Of a stretch of DNA of 64,000 bases, positions 52,133 to 60,411 are shown piece by piece. Origin of the DNA: Variovorax sp. J2L1-78 (lineage in GTDB: Bacteria; Pseudomonadota; Gammaproteobacteria; Burkholderiales; Burkholderiaceae_C); the NCBI RefSeq assembly GCF_030317205.1, contig NZ_JASZYB010000003.1, forward strand, positions 372,001 to 436,000, written 5' to 3'. A model generated the notes under the pieces. The model made no database searches. It worked only from the letters and a program-made list of their open reading frames with translations, and was not told where the DNA came from. The translations under genes and the position numbers were made by a program. Every line of letters begins with the position of its first letter. The first letter of the stretch is position 1.

Positions 52133-52761
52133 TTGGGCCGAGCGCCAGCACGCCTGCTTTCATGGAGGGCGCATCGCTCGAGACGGTGGGCATGCGCCGA
52201 GCCGCGCTCTTGTTGCACGCGATGGCTCCCGTTGATCAGGCATTCATGCTGCAGGCCCTGTCGGGGGCGCAGGCGGAAGCGCTTCGCCGACTGGTTGATG
52301 AACTGGATGCCCTGGGAATCGCACCTGACGCCTCCCTGATTGCAGAAGCCACAAGTACTGGCCTGGGCCAAAGGGGGGACGCTACCGCATCGTCGTCGGA
52401 CGAGTGGAACCCTGGCGTGGTGGGTGAGGTCGACGCAATGGTTCGTCTCTTGAGCGCCGAACCGACGGCGGTCATTGCCTGCTGGCTAAATCTGACGGAT
52501 GGTGCTCGGCGAGAACGCGTGCTGGCGGGGCTGGAACCCGCCCAAAGGCGTCGCGTGGAGGCGTTTGCTAGTGAGCAGCCGGCGCGTGCCGTCCCGCCCG
52601 CGCTGCGCGCAGCACTGCACTCGGCCGTCGTTGACGCGTTGAGGGTGGCCCAGCAGTCGCCGCAGACGGAACCGAAGGTGCGACACGCCGCGCCTAAGTG
52701 GGCGCGAGCCATCGACGCCATCCGCGCTGGGCAATGGCTTCGACGGAGGACGCGTTCGTGA
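52129..52761 (+). CDS. FliG-like C-ring protein lacking the torque domain
   Basis: 210 residues from a GTG overlapping the fliF stop; FliG is normally ~330. Residues ~22-65 (MRRAALLLHAMAPVDQAFML, LRRLVDELDALG) recall the FliF-binding N-terminal domain. Residues ~100-145 (VDAMVRLLSAEPTAVIACWL, RRERVLAGLEPAQRRRV) recall the middle domain, but its EHPQ motif is not conserved. The C-terminal ~65 residues (PALRAALHSAVVDALRVAQQ) are too short for the charged torque domain that contacts MotA. It may only tie the MS ring to FliM/FliN. The gene name rests on position between fliF and fliH. Confidence 0.72.
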   Translation: MIGPSASTPAFMEGASLETVGMRRAALLLHAMAPVDQAFMLQALSGAQAEALRRLVDELDALGIAPDASLIAEATSTGLGQRGDATASSSDEWNPGVVGEVDAMVRLLSAEPTAVIACWLNLTDGARRERVLAGLEPAQRRRVEAFASEQPARAVPPALRAALHSAVVDALRVAQQSPQTEPKVRHAAPKWARAIDAIRAGQWLRRRTRS

Positions 52762-53576
52762 GCGCGGCTCAGACTCGGCCGGTCCTGCGGGACGTCGAAG
52801 TGCGGGGGCGTTTCGAATTGCCTCTGCGGCACCTGCCCGCTCCCGCCGACGCTGCGCTGGGGACGGCAGCTCCCAAGGGGGCGGTGCTGTCGGTGCGTCT
52901 CGTCCACGCCGAAGAAGCGCACCGCCCGACGCACCAGATGGCGGACTTGCAGGAAGCGGTTCGGCGCGCTTTCGAGGACGGAGTGGTGCGTGGGCGTCAG
53001 GAGGCGCAGGCGCAAGCTGCCGAAAAGGCCAGGCAGCTCGCCGACGAGACGGCCGAGCAGATCGAGAGCGAACTGAATGCTCGGACCGAGCGCATTACGC
53101 TGGAAATCGCCGAGCAATCGAAGGTGAGCTACCAAGCCCGCCTTCAACTGATGGATGGTCTCCTCGCTGGCTTGCCGGCACAGATCGAAGCGCGCATCGC
53201 AGCGTCTGAAGACGACATGCTCGCGCTCTGCTTCGAGGTCGTCTGCCGCTTGCTGGGTGAGCAGGCCACGAGCCCCGAACACATTCGGGGCCATCTGCAG
53301 GCCGCAACACAGGCCCTTCGGTCCCGGAAGGTGGTCGCCATCCATTTGCATCCGGACGACTTGTTGGCGCTTCGGCAAGAGGCTGCGACCGCAGCGCACA
53401 CGCTTTTCGATGATGATGTGCAGTGGGTTGCAGACCCCTCCATAGAGGTGGGCGGCTGCATCCTCCGGTCGGATGAGGGCGGGCTCGACGCTCGCTTCGA
53501 GACGCAACTGGACAGGCTGCGCTCGGTGCTCAAGGCTCAGCGCAGGGCAGTGCACTCGCAGGAGCCCCGGCTGTGA
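52758..53576 (+). CDS. fliH: flagellar export stator FliH
   Basis: 272 residues from GTG 52758 (GTGA overlap). An ATG at 52734 is possible. An alanine/glutamate-rich coiled coil (RRAFEDGVVRGRQEAQAQAA, EKARQLADETAEQIESELNA) leads to a C-terminal FliH/YscL domain (EVVCRLLGEQATS, VVAIHLHPDDLLALRQEA, EVGGCILRSDEGGLDARFE). It regulates the FliI ATPase and links it to the C ring. Confidence 0.88.
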   Translation: MSAAQTRPVLRDVEVRGRFELPLRHLPAPADAALGTAAPKGAVLSVRLVHAEEAHRPTHQMADLQEAVRRAFEDGVVRGRQEAQAQAAEKARQLADETAEQIESELNARTERITLEIAEQSKVSYQARLQLMDGLLAGLPAQIEARIAASEDDMLALCFEVVCRLLGEQATSPEHIRGHLQAATQALRSRKVVAIHLHPDDLLALRQEAATAAHTLFDDDVQWVADPSIEVGGCILRSDEGGLDARFETQLDRLRSVLKAQRRAVHSQEPRL

Positions 53577-54961
53577 ATGCCTTGCAACGCAGTCTTGCTG
53601 ACCTGCGCAGCACGGAATTGCATCGCCGCATCGGTTGGGTCTGCGGAATGCAGGGCCTGGCGATCGATGCCACCGGACCGGACGTGACGGTCGGCGAGCT
53701 GTGCCGGATCGCCGTGAGGTCTCAACGCCCGGGTGGCGTGGCGCCAGGCGTGCTGGCCGAAGTGGTGGGCCTCAAGCCCGGGCTTGTGACGCTCATGCCC
53801 TACGGTTCGATCGAAGGTATCGCGATCGGGTGCGAGGTTCAGGCTCTCGGCGTTGAGTCGCAGATCGGCGTCGGGCAGGCGCTGCTGGGGCGCGTCATCG
53901 ATGGCTTCGGTGAGCCATTGGACGGTCGCCCTCGTCCCGCCACCGGACTACGGCGGCCGCTCAAGGCGATGCCAATCAACCCGATGCAGCGTCCGCCCAT
54001 TCGGCAAGTGCTGGAAACGGGCATACGCAGCATCGATGGCTTGCTGACGCTCGGGCAAGGTCAGCGCGTGGGAATCTTCGCGGGCAGTGGCGTCGGAAAA
54101 AGCACGCTTCTGGGGTTGCTGGCGCGCCATGTCCGGCCGCAAACCGGCTCTGCGCAGCAGAGCACGGTGAACGTGATCGCTTTGATCGGCGAGCGTGGAC
54201 GAGAAGTGCGCGAGTTCATCGAGAAGCAACTCGGCCCTGAGGGGCTGATGCGGTCCGTGGTGGTGGTGGCCACCTCCGATCAGCCCGCACTGGCACGACT
54301 GCGTGCCGCCTACGCCGCCCTGGCAATCGCCGAACAGTTTCGTGACGAAGGGCGCAACGTCCTGCTCACAATGGACTCCATCACCCGTTTTGCCATGGCG
54401 CGCCGCGAGATCGGCCTGTCGGCCGGTGAGCCACCGACCGCGCGCGGCTACACGCCCTCGGTATTCGCCGAGCTGCCCGAGTTGTGCGAACGCTGCGGCA
54501 CCGCGCCCGGTGGTGGTTCGATTACCGCGTTGCTGACCGTGCTCGTCGAGGGTGATGACATGAACGAGCCAGTGTCGGATGCGCTTCGCGCAATCCTCGA
54601 TGGGCATATCGTGTTGTCGCGGCATATCGCCCACCGTGGTCAGTACCCGGCCATTGACGTCCTCAAGAGCGCCAGTCGGTTGATGCCCGAGCTCGCCAAT
54701 GTTGACGAGCGCGCGCTCGCGGCGGCTGCCGTGAACCGGCTGGCCATCCTCGAGCGAAATCGACAGATGGTGGAGATCGGTGCGTACGAAAAGGGCAGCA
54801 ATGCCGATCTGGATCAGGCCTTGCAGATCGAGCCCGCCTTGCAGGCATGGCTGCGCCAGAGTGCCGGGGGCGTGCCACGCGACCAAGCGCTGCAATCGCT
54901 GCGTGCGGCGCTGGGTGAGGCTGTGCCCCAACGATCAGAACGACCGGGCCAGCTCGTATGA
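53573..54961 (+). CDS. fliI: flagellar export ATPase FliI
   Basis: 462 residues, family length. P-loop VGIFAGSGVGKSTLLGLLA, IALIGERGREVREFIEKQL, the catalytic-site strand VLLTMDSITRFAMARREIGL and DVLKSASRLMPELAN are all intact. It unfolds and delivers substrates to the export gate. Starts at GTG 53573 overlapping fliH. Confidence 0.95.
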   Translation: MNALQRSLADLRSTELHRRIGWVCGMQGLAIDATGPDVTVGELCRIAVRSQRPGGVAPGVLAEVVGLKPGLVTLMPYGSIEGIAIGCEVQALGVESQIGVGQALLGRVIDGFGEPLDGRPRPATGLRRPLKAMPINPMQRPPIRQVLETGIRSIDGLLTLGQGQRVGIFAGSGVGKSTLLGLLARHVRPQTGSAQQSTVNVIALIGERGREVREFIEKQLGPEGLMRSVVVVATSDQPALARLRAAYAALAIAEQFRDEGRNVLLTMDSITRFAMARREIGLSAGEPPTARGYTPSVFAELPELCERCGTAPGGGSITALLTVLVEGDDMNEPVSDALRAILDGHIVLSRHIAHRGQYPAIDVLKSASRLMPELANVDERALAAAAVNRLAILERNRQMVEIGAYEKGSNADLDQALQIEPALQAWLRQSAGGVPRDQALQSLRAALGEAVPQRSERPGQLV

Positions 54962-55455
54962 CGCGAGAGGCAATGACGCCGAAGGATGTGGATGTACGCG
55001 GCTTCGCCTATGCGATGGAGCCTGCCTGGCTGCGACAGCAGTGGCAGGTGGACAGGTCGATGGCTGCACTTGCGCGCGCGGAGAAGGCGCTCGACGACAT
55101 CGATGCCGAGCTCGACGCCGTGCGTCGATTGCACGACGCGGGGGCGAGCGAGGCGGCCGAGTCGATGCATCTGCGGCTTGATCCCACCGTGCACCGCCGC
55201 ACGCTGGCCTATCTCTCGATGCTGGGCGAGCGCATGTTCAAGCTCCAGGTCGATCGCAGCGAGAGAGAGAAGCTGTGCCTGGACTGCCGCAAGGATTGCA
55301 TGGCGCAGCAACTGCGTCTCGAAGCGCTGAACATCCACAGGGACGATGCGCTCGCGGAGTTTGCCAATGATCTTCGGTTGCGAAATGCCACGGAGCAGGA
55401 CCGCGACTGGCTGTCGCGTTCGCTGGGGCGAGCGACGTCCAAGGGAGAGATTTGA
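54958..55455 (+). CDS. fliJ: flagellar export protein FliJ-like
   Basis: 165 residues, an all-helical coiled-coil protein between fliI and fliK. Heptad-like stretches are MAALARAEKALDDIDAELDA, VHRRTLAYLSMLGERMFKLQ and LSRSLGRATSKGEI at the end. FliJ sequences diverge strongly, so the call rests on position, size and coiled coil. It contacts FliI and FlhA. It contains a CxxxC (CLDCRKDC), which is uncommon. Confidence 0.72.
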   Translation: MTREAMTPKDVDVRGFAYAMEPAWLRQQWQVDRSMAALARAEKALDDIDAELDAVRRLHDAGASEAAESMHLRLDPTVHRRTLAYLSMLGERMFKLQVDRSEREKLCLDCRKDCMAQQLRLEALNIHRDDALAEFANDLRLRNATEQDRDWLSRSLGRATSKGEI

Positions 55456-56207
55456 TGGCTGCTGCGATTCCGACCGTGGTGCAGGCCAGCGCGACCCAGC
55501 GCCATCGCGCGGCCGCGTCTGGCGGCGAAGGCTCCGACAAGGACTCTCGGCAACTGGCGTGGCAACGCGAGATGGAGCGCGCGCAGCTCAGTGGGTGGTT
55601 CCGCGCTGCACCGCCCAGCGCAGACCCATCCATCCAGCCGCAGGCACCACGTTTCCGCGCCGCTGCGGGCGTCGTCGATCAGCTGCCCAAGGCTTTGCCT
55701 GCCCCATCGATCGCTTGGCTCTCGGCCGAGGCGCCGAATAGGAGTTCCGCGATGGCCGAGGGCGGTGGCGGCGGCGTGTCGACAATGGCAATGGCAATGG
55801 CACTGCAAGGCAGTTCGCCATCGCGCGATGCGCTCCTTCACGGTGCTGTGGACTTCTTGGAGCCGTCGACCACTCTGGCCCGTCAGGCAAGCCCCTTGTC
55901 CGGGCCGCGCGAGACTGAAGCCATCGATCGCGTCACCGCGCTCGCGTCCTCGACGAACCCGGCCCCCGAGACATCGCCCATCAGCGTACACACCGAGTCG
56001 GCAGCGGCGGGGGTGTCCGTCTGGTTGGGCATGCGGGAAGCCACACCGGGGTTGATCGACATGTTGCCCACTTTGGTTGCCGATCTCCGGCGCGGCTTGG
56101 AAGAGCGTGGGCAACGCTTGCACCAGGTCGTGTGCAACGGTCGACTGGTCTGGCGGGAAGGCCGGCCTGTCCGTGAATTTGAATCGTTCTACTCAAAGGA
56201 GCCTTGA
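55455..56207 (+). CDS. fliK: FliK-like hook-length control protein (short)
   Basis: 250 residues from ATG 55455. The N-terminal ~160 residues are low-complexity and Ala/Ser/Pro-rich, as in FliK rulers. The C-terminal ~70 (VSVWLGMREATPGLIDMLPT, LVADLRRGLEERGQRLHQVV) resemble the FliK/T3S4 domain that acts on FlhB. It is about 60% of the usual length, so a short hook or ruler is possible. The call depends mainly on position before flgD/flgE. Confidence 0.65.
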   Translation: MAAAIPTVVQASATQRHRAAASGGEGSDKDSRQLAWQREMERAQLSGWFRAAPPSADPSIQPQAPRFRAAAGVVDQLPKALPAPSIAWLSAEAPNRSSAMAEGGGGGVSTMAMAMALQGSSPSRDALLHGAVDFLEPSTTLARQASPLSGPRETEAIDRVTALASSTNPAPETSPISVHTESAAAGVSVWLGMREATPGLIDMLPTLVADLRRGLEERGQRLHQVVCNGRLVWREGRPVREFESFYSKEP

Positions 56208-56609
56208 ATGGCCATCGACGCAGTCAGCAGTTCCGGCGCCTCCAACTTGCAGGCCAACAGCCTGGGGATGGCCGACTTTCTCAAGGTGCTCTTGACCCAG
56301 TTGACCTACCAGGATCCTCTCAAGCCGATGGACAACCAGGAGTTCATGGCACAGATGGCGCAGTTCACCAGTGTCGAACAGACGCAGCAGCTGAACAACA
56401 AGATCGATACCTTGATCACCAATCAGGCTGCGCTGCAGTCGGTCGGACTCATCGGCCGGACCGTCGATGTCACGACGTCGAGCGGAACACTCAGTGGAAC
56501 CGTGAGTGCGCTGTCGCTTTCGGGTCAGGCGCCATTGCTCACCGTTCGCACCACCGCGGGTGCCACGGTGAGCGACGTCTCGCTCAGCCAAGTCGTGGCG
56601 GTCCGCTGA
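56208..56609 (+). CDS. flgD: hook-cap scaffolding protein FlgD (short)
   Basis: 133 residues, while FlgD is usually ~220-240. The N-terminal signature ADFLKVLLTQLTYQDPLKPM then DNQEFMAQMAQFTSVEQTQQ is complete. The tail has only a small beta part (VSLSQVVAVR). The FlgD Ig/Tudor domain seems missing or reduced. It acts as the cap for hook assembly. Starts directly after the fliK stop. Confidence 0.9.
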   Translation: MAIDAVSSSGASNLQANSLGMADFLKVLLTQLTYQDPLKPMDNQEFMAQMAQFTSVEQTQQLNNKIDTLITNQAALQSVGLIGRTVDVTTSSGTLSGTVSALSLSGQAPLLTVRTTAGATVSDVSLSQVVAVR

Positions 56610-56642
56610 GACGCCGTCAACTTCATATCTTGAGGAACTCCC

Positions 56643-57833
56643 GTGCTTGAATCCATCTACGTCGGAATGACAGGCCTGCTGGGCTATTCGCGCGGGCTGC
56701 GTGTCATCGCCAACAACACGGCCAACCTGAACACGCCGGGCTTCAAGAGCTCGAGCATGCAGTTCGCCGACCTCTTCTACGGTACTGGAAATCCAAGCGG
56801 TGGCGCGGCGGGCCAGGGCCAGGACCGTTTCGGCTTCGGCCTGAACACCACGGGCACGTCCGTTTCCTTCAAGCAGGGCGATCTTCGGGCCACCGGCAAC
56901 GACCTGGACATGGCTGTGGACGGTCAAGGCATGTTCGTGCTGCAGGATGCCGAGGGCAAGATCAGCTATTCGCGGGCTGGCCAGTTCAAGTTCGACCCAA
57001 ACGGCGTGCTGGTCGACCGCGGTAGCGAGGCCAAAGTGATGGGGCTGGACGACAGTGGCGCCTTCGTCGAGATCTCCGTGGCCGGGCTGATGACGAATGC
57101 CGGAAAACCGACGTCTCGTGTGAAGTTCACCGGCAATCTGTCGAGCACGGCCACCGAGCAGACCGTCGGCAATGTCAAGGTCATGGATGCCTCGGGGGCG
57201 GAGCACCTGTTGAGCATGAAGCTCACCAACACGAATGCGGCATCGCCCGGCAGTTGGCGCGTGGATGTGACGGATGGTGGTGTCTCGGTGGGCAGCGGCC
57301 AGATCGTCTTTCTGGGTGGCAGGCCGTTGGCCGAGTCGGCAAGCTTCTCGCTGAACTATGCCCCTGCGGGCCAGCCCACGATGAGCGTCGCCTTCGACTT
57401 CGGCACGGACGTCACCTCGTTCGCCGCCGGCAACCTCTCGACGCTCGCGATGGGCTCGCAGGATGGCGTGGGTCCCGGGGCGCTGAGCGGTGCCAGCTTC
57501 AACGAGAGCGGTGTGCTGGTCATGGGCTACTCCAATGGTCAGACCACCCAAGGTGCCCGGCTGGCGCTGGGTCGCTTCGATTCGCCGGATGCGGTCGTCG
57601 CCGTCGGCGGCAATCGCTTCTTGCCGACAGACGGGCAGGCATGGCACATCGGCGTCGCAGGTGCAAACGGTTTCGGTGCCGTGCGCTCGGGCGTGGTCGA
57701 GATTTCCAATGTGGACCTCTCCCAGGAATTCAGTGATCTCGTGGTCATGCAGCGCGGCTACCAGGCGAGTTCTCAGGTGATCTCCACGGCCAATGACATG
57801 CTCCAGGAACTCTTCTCGATGAAGAGCAAATGA
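56643..57833 (+). CDS. flgE: flagellar hook protein FlgE
   Basis: 396 residues from GTG 56643 after TGAGGAA. The opening MTGLLGYSRGLRVIANNTAN LNTPGFK (split) is the hook/rod signature. The core DLDMAVDGQGMFVLQDAEGK and the end LSQEFSDLVVMQRGYQASSQ VI (split) are normal. Its presence argues for a hook-bearing system rather than a bare injectisome-like complex. Overlaps the fliM-like gene. Confidence 0.93.
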   Translation: MLESIYVGMTGLLGYSRGLRVIANNTANLNTPGFKSSSMQFADLFYGTGNPSGGAAGQGQDRFGFGLNTTGTSVSFKQGDLRATGNDLDMAVDGQGMFVLQDAEGKISYSRAGQFKFDPNGVLVDRGSEAKVMGLDDSGAFVEISVAGLMTNAGKPTSRVKFTGNLSSTATEQTVGNVKVMDASGAEHLLSMKLTNTNAASPGSWRVDVTDGGVSVGSGQIVFLGGRPLAESASFSLNYAPAGQPTMSVAFDFGTDVTSFAAGNLSTLAMGSQDGVGPGALSGASFNESGVLVMGYSNGQTTQGARLALGRFDSPDAVVAVGGNRFLPTDGQAWHIGVAGANGFGAVRSGVVEISNVDLSQEFSDLVVMQRGYQASSQVISTANDMLQELFSMKSK

Positions 57834-58774
57834 ATACGCCGTCTGAAGCGATTGCGAGACACGGCTCGGCATCGGCGCTTCTGTCGTTGGAAGAGTCGGC
57901 TCGACGCGTGCGTCCACTTCATTGGTGGTCGCAGGATCAACAAGCGATGCTTCGACGCCGCTTTGCCGCACTTCTGCAGGCCTGGGGAAAGGATTGGCTC
58001 TCTGTCGAGCGCCTGCCGGACGAACTTGAAGTGGCAGTCATCGCCTCGCAAGAGGGGGCAACGTTGCCAGATACTCAGGCGATGTGGGCATACGACGATG
58101 CGCAAGGGCAGGATCCGCAGCGCATCACGTCGTCGGTACTCGCTGCGTTGACTCGGCAGCTTTTCGATTTCGACCCGTTGGCGTTGATCGCCACGCGGGC
58201 AGTGCCTCAGATCACGTTGACCGTGGCGCGCGCCGCGTTGGACGATTGGCTCGATCGATTACGCCGCCTCTTCGGTGCGATGCCCCTGGTCGAATCCAGT
58301 GATCCGGGCCGTCTTTCTTCGTCGGTGCCCAGTGCCTGGTCGGGGGCACTCGAGGTCAGAATGCCGTGGTGCGGCGGCGTCTGGCACCTCCACCTGCCTC
58401 ATGAGGCGGTGGCAGCCATTCTCGGGACGCAAGGCGTTCATCCGTCCTCGCCCAGACCGCTGGTGACCGAGCCCATCGCATTGCAGCACGCACTCTCCGG
58501 AAAACACCTGGCGGTTCGAGTGATCCTGGACGGCACGCAACTGAGTCTGGGCCAGCTTCGCGAACTGCAAGTGGGGGACGTCGTGACGCTCGCGCACGCG
58601 CTCGACAAGCCGGCCGCGCTGGCGGGGGCGGATGGCGCGGAGATCTGCAGCGCCTGGCTTGGTCAGGCCGACGGCCGAGTCGCCGTCGAACTTGCCCCCC
58701 TACCGGCTGCTGCCGTTCCTGTCGGCGTTGCCGTTCCCACCAACATTCACCCATCCAAGGGACAGAGCAAATGA
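57830..58774 (+). CDS. fliM: FliM-like C-ring protein without the CheY-binding motif
   Basis: 314 residues. The C-terminal SpoA/FliMN domain (about 235-300) is visible: LAVRVILDGTQLSLGQLREL then QVGDVVTLAHALDKPAAL. The N-terminus (MNTPSEAIARHGSASALLSL) lacks the LSQxEIDALL sequence with which FliM binds CheY-P. The middle domain is divergent. By position before fliN and by SpoA domain it is FliM or an SctQ-like ring protein. It would build a C ring not switched by CheY in the usual way. Confidence 0.78.
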   Translation: MNTPSEAIARHGSASALLSLEESARRVRPLHWWSQDQQAMLRRRFAALLQAWGKDWLSVERLPDELEVAVIASQEGATLPDTQAMWAYDDAQGQDPQRITSSVLAALTRQLFDFDPLALIATRAVPQITLTVARAALDDWLDRLRRLFGAMPLVESSDPGRLSSSVPSAWSGALEVRMPWCGGVWHLHLPHEAVAAILGTQGVHPSSPRPLVTEPIALQHALSGKHLAVRVILDGTQLSLGQLRELQVGDVVTLAHALDKPAALAGADGAEICSAWLGQADGRVAVELAPLPAAAVPVGVAVPTNIHPSKGQSK

Positions 58775-59196
58775 CACAAGCTGTAGACAGCATCGCCGCG
58801 GACAACCGCGCCAGCACACGGCACACATCGACGCCTTCGGCCCTGGCCGAGAGTCGTGGGGCCGCCGGCGGTGGCGCCACTGCCCAGATCATCTCGCTGC
58901 CGGAACTCGACGCGGCGGCTGAGGGGGGGCGTCCGGTCCTGGAGGACTGGAATCCACTTCATCAGATCAAGGCCACCTTGCAGGCTTGCGTTGGCCAGGC
59001 GACCATTACCGTGGGAGAGCTCCTGGGCGCGCGCGAACGGCAGGTCTTGCGCCTGGACAGTGCGATCGATCAGCCGATTGATCTGACCATCGAAGGCAAG
59101 GTCGTGGCGCGCGGGCAACTCGTTGCCGTCGATGGACACTTTGCGGTTCGCATCACGGAACTGCCCGTTTCGCTCGATCTCGCGAAGAAGCCCTGA
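58771..59196 (+). CDS. fliN: flagellar C-ring protein FliN
   Basis: 141 residues. The SpoA domain is at 65-135: QACVGQATITVGELLGARER, QVLRLDSAIDQPIDLTIEGK and VARGQLVAVDGHFAVRITEL. The N-terminal ~60 residues are disordered. It forms the base of the C ring with FliM and docks FliH. Overlaps fliM by ATGA. Confidence 0.9.
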   Translation: MTQAVDSIAADNRASTRHTSTPSALAESRGAAGGGATAQIISLPELDAAAEGGRPVLEDWNPLHQIKATLQACVGQATITVGELLGARERQVLRLDSAIDQPIDLTIEGKVVARGQLVAVDGHFAVRITELPVSLDLAKKP

Positions 59197-59200
59197 AACC

Positions 59201-59623
59201 ATGAGTTCGCCCCTTCCCGCGACGGCGGACGGCACGGTGTCGAGCCTTCCACCGAGTATTCCTTTGAGGCGCGAGGGTGCCGGTGCAGACACCATGGCAC
59301 CGCCGGGCGATGTCGCATGGCTGGTGGTGGCCGCGCTGATGCTCGCGATCGCTTTGGCCACCTGGTGGGGCCGTAGAAAGAGGTCGTCGTCGCTTTTCGG
59401 GTCGGGTTCAGGATCCTGGCTGTCGCGTCTGGGCCTGACCGATCGCCCCATCCAGCGGGACACGGTCGAGCGGATCTCCAGCACGCGCCTGTCGCCACGT
59501 CACAGCCTGCACGTCGTCGTCTGGGACGGGCGCCGCCTGCTGATCGGCTGCACGGACCAATCCATGCGACTGATCTCGGAAGCCCCTTCCGTGCAGAGCG
59601 CCAAGCCCGAGAGTGCCGCATGA
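59201..59623 (+). CDS. fliO: FliO-like membrane protein
   Basis: 140 residues from ATG 59201. One transmembrane segment (VAWLVVAALMLAIALATWWG) is followed by a basic stretch and a small cytosolic domain (RHSLHVVVWDGRRLLIGCTD). That is the FliO layout, and the gene sits directly before fliP. FliO assists FliP ring assembly. Family identity is modest because FliO is poorly conserved. Confidence 0.78.
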   Translation: MSSPLPATADGTVSSLPPSIPLRREGAGADTMAPPGDVAWLVVAALMLAIALATWWGRRKRSSSLFGSGSGSWLSRLGLTDRPIQRDTVERISSTRLSPRHSLHVVVWDGRRLLIGCTDQSMRLISEAPSVQSAKPESAA

Positions 59624-60399
59624 ACGCCAATGGTTTGTGCGTGCCTCGCGGCCCTGTGAGGGTTCGTGCTGGACTTGTCTTGATCGGCAGCATCGTCGCC
59701 TGTGGCTGGCCTTCGTTCGCTGCCCACGCTGCGGCTGCGCCGGCAGTGGTCGCTGCGGCGACCCCTGGAATGGAGACGGCGCAGGCCTTGCGCGTCGTCC
59801 TGGGCCTCACGGTACTGGCTGTGCTGCCGGCGCTCGTTGTGTGCCTCACCAGTTTTCTGCGCATCATCATCGTCTTGTCCATGTTGCGGCACGCGATCGG
59901 CATGAATGAGACGCCGCCGAACACGGTGCTGATCGGCCTGGCACTCTTCCTGACGACCTTCACGATGTCGCCGGTGCTGCAGAAGCTCAACGTGGATGCG
60001 TTCGAGCCCTTCATGGCCGGGAAGCTGTCGATCGAAGAGGGGTACGGCAAGGGGATGGCGCCGCTGCGCGAGTTCATGGTGCGCCAGACCCGTGAAGAAG
60101 ATCTCGCCCTCATGGTGGAGCTGTCGAAGGCGCCCATCCCGCAATCGATGGATGAGATCGGCAACATCCAGCTCATCCCGTCCTTCATGCTGTCCGAATT
60201 GCGCGCGGCCTTCCAGATCGGGTTCGTGATCTTTCTGCCGTTCCTGCTGATCGACCTGATCGTCTCCAGCATCCTCATGGCACTGGGCATGATGATGATG
60301 CCACCCACCACGATCGCGTTGCCGTTGAAGATCCTGATGTTCGTTCTGGTCGACGGGTGGAGCTTGGTGCTCAAGTCGCTGGTGGCCAGTTTTCATTGA
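59620..60399 (+). CDS. fliP: flagellar export gate protein FliP
   Basis: 259 residues. A signal-like N-terminus (AGLVLIGSIVACGWPSFAAH), then LVVCLTSFLRIIIVLSMLRH, the diagnostic MNETPPNTVLIGLALFLTTF-like NETPPNTVLIGLALFLTTFT and FLPFLLIDLIVSSILMALGM. It is the main subunit of the export channel. It is separated from fliQ/fliR by the whole cluster. Confidence 0.95.
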   Translation: MNANGLCVPRGPVRVRAGLVLIGSIVACGWPSFAAHAAAAPAVVAAATPGMETAQALRVVLGLTVLAVLPALVVCLTSFLRIIIVLSMLRHAIGMNETPPNTVLIGLALFLTTFTMSPVLQKLNVDAFEPFMAGKLSIEEGYGKGMAPLREFMVRQTREEDLALMVELSKAPIPQSMDEIGNIQLIPSFMLSELRAAFQIGFVIFLPFLLIDLIVSSILMALGMMMMPPTTIALPLKILMFVLVDGWSLVLKSLVASFH

Positions 60400-60411
60400 G
60401 CGCCTGACGCG

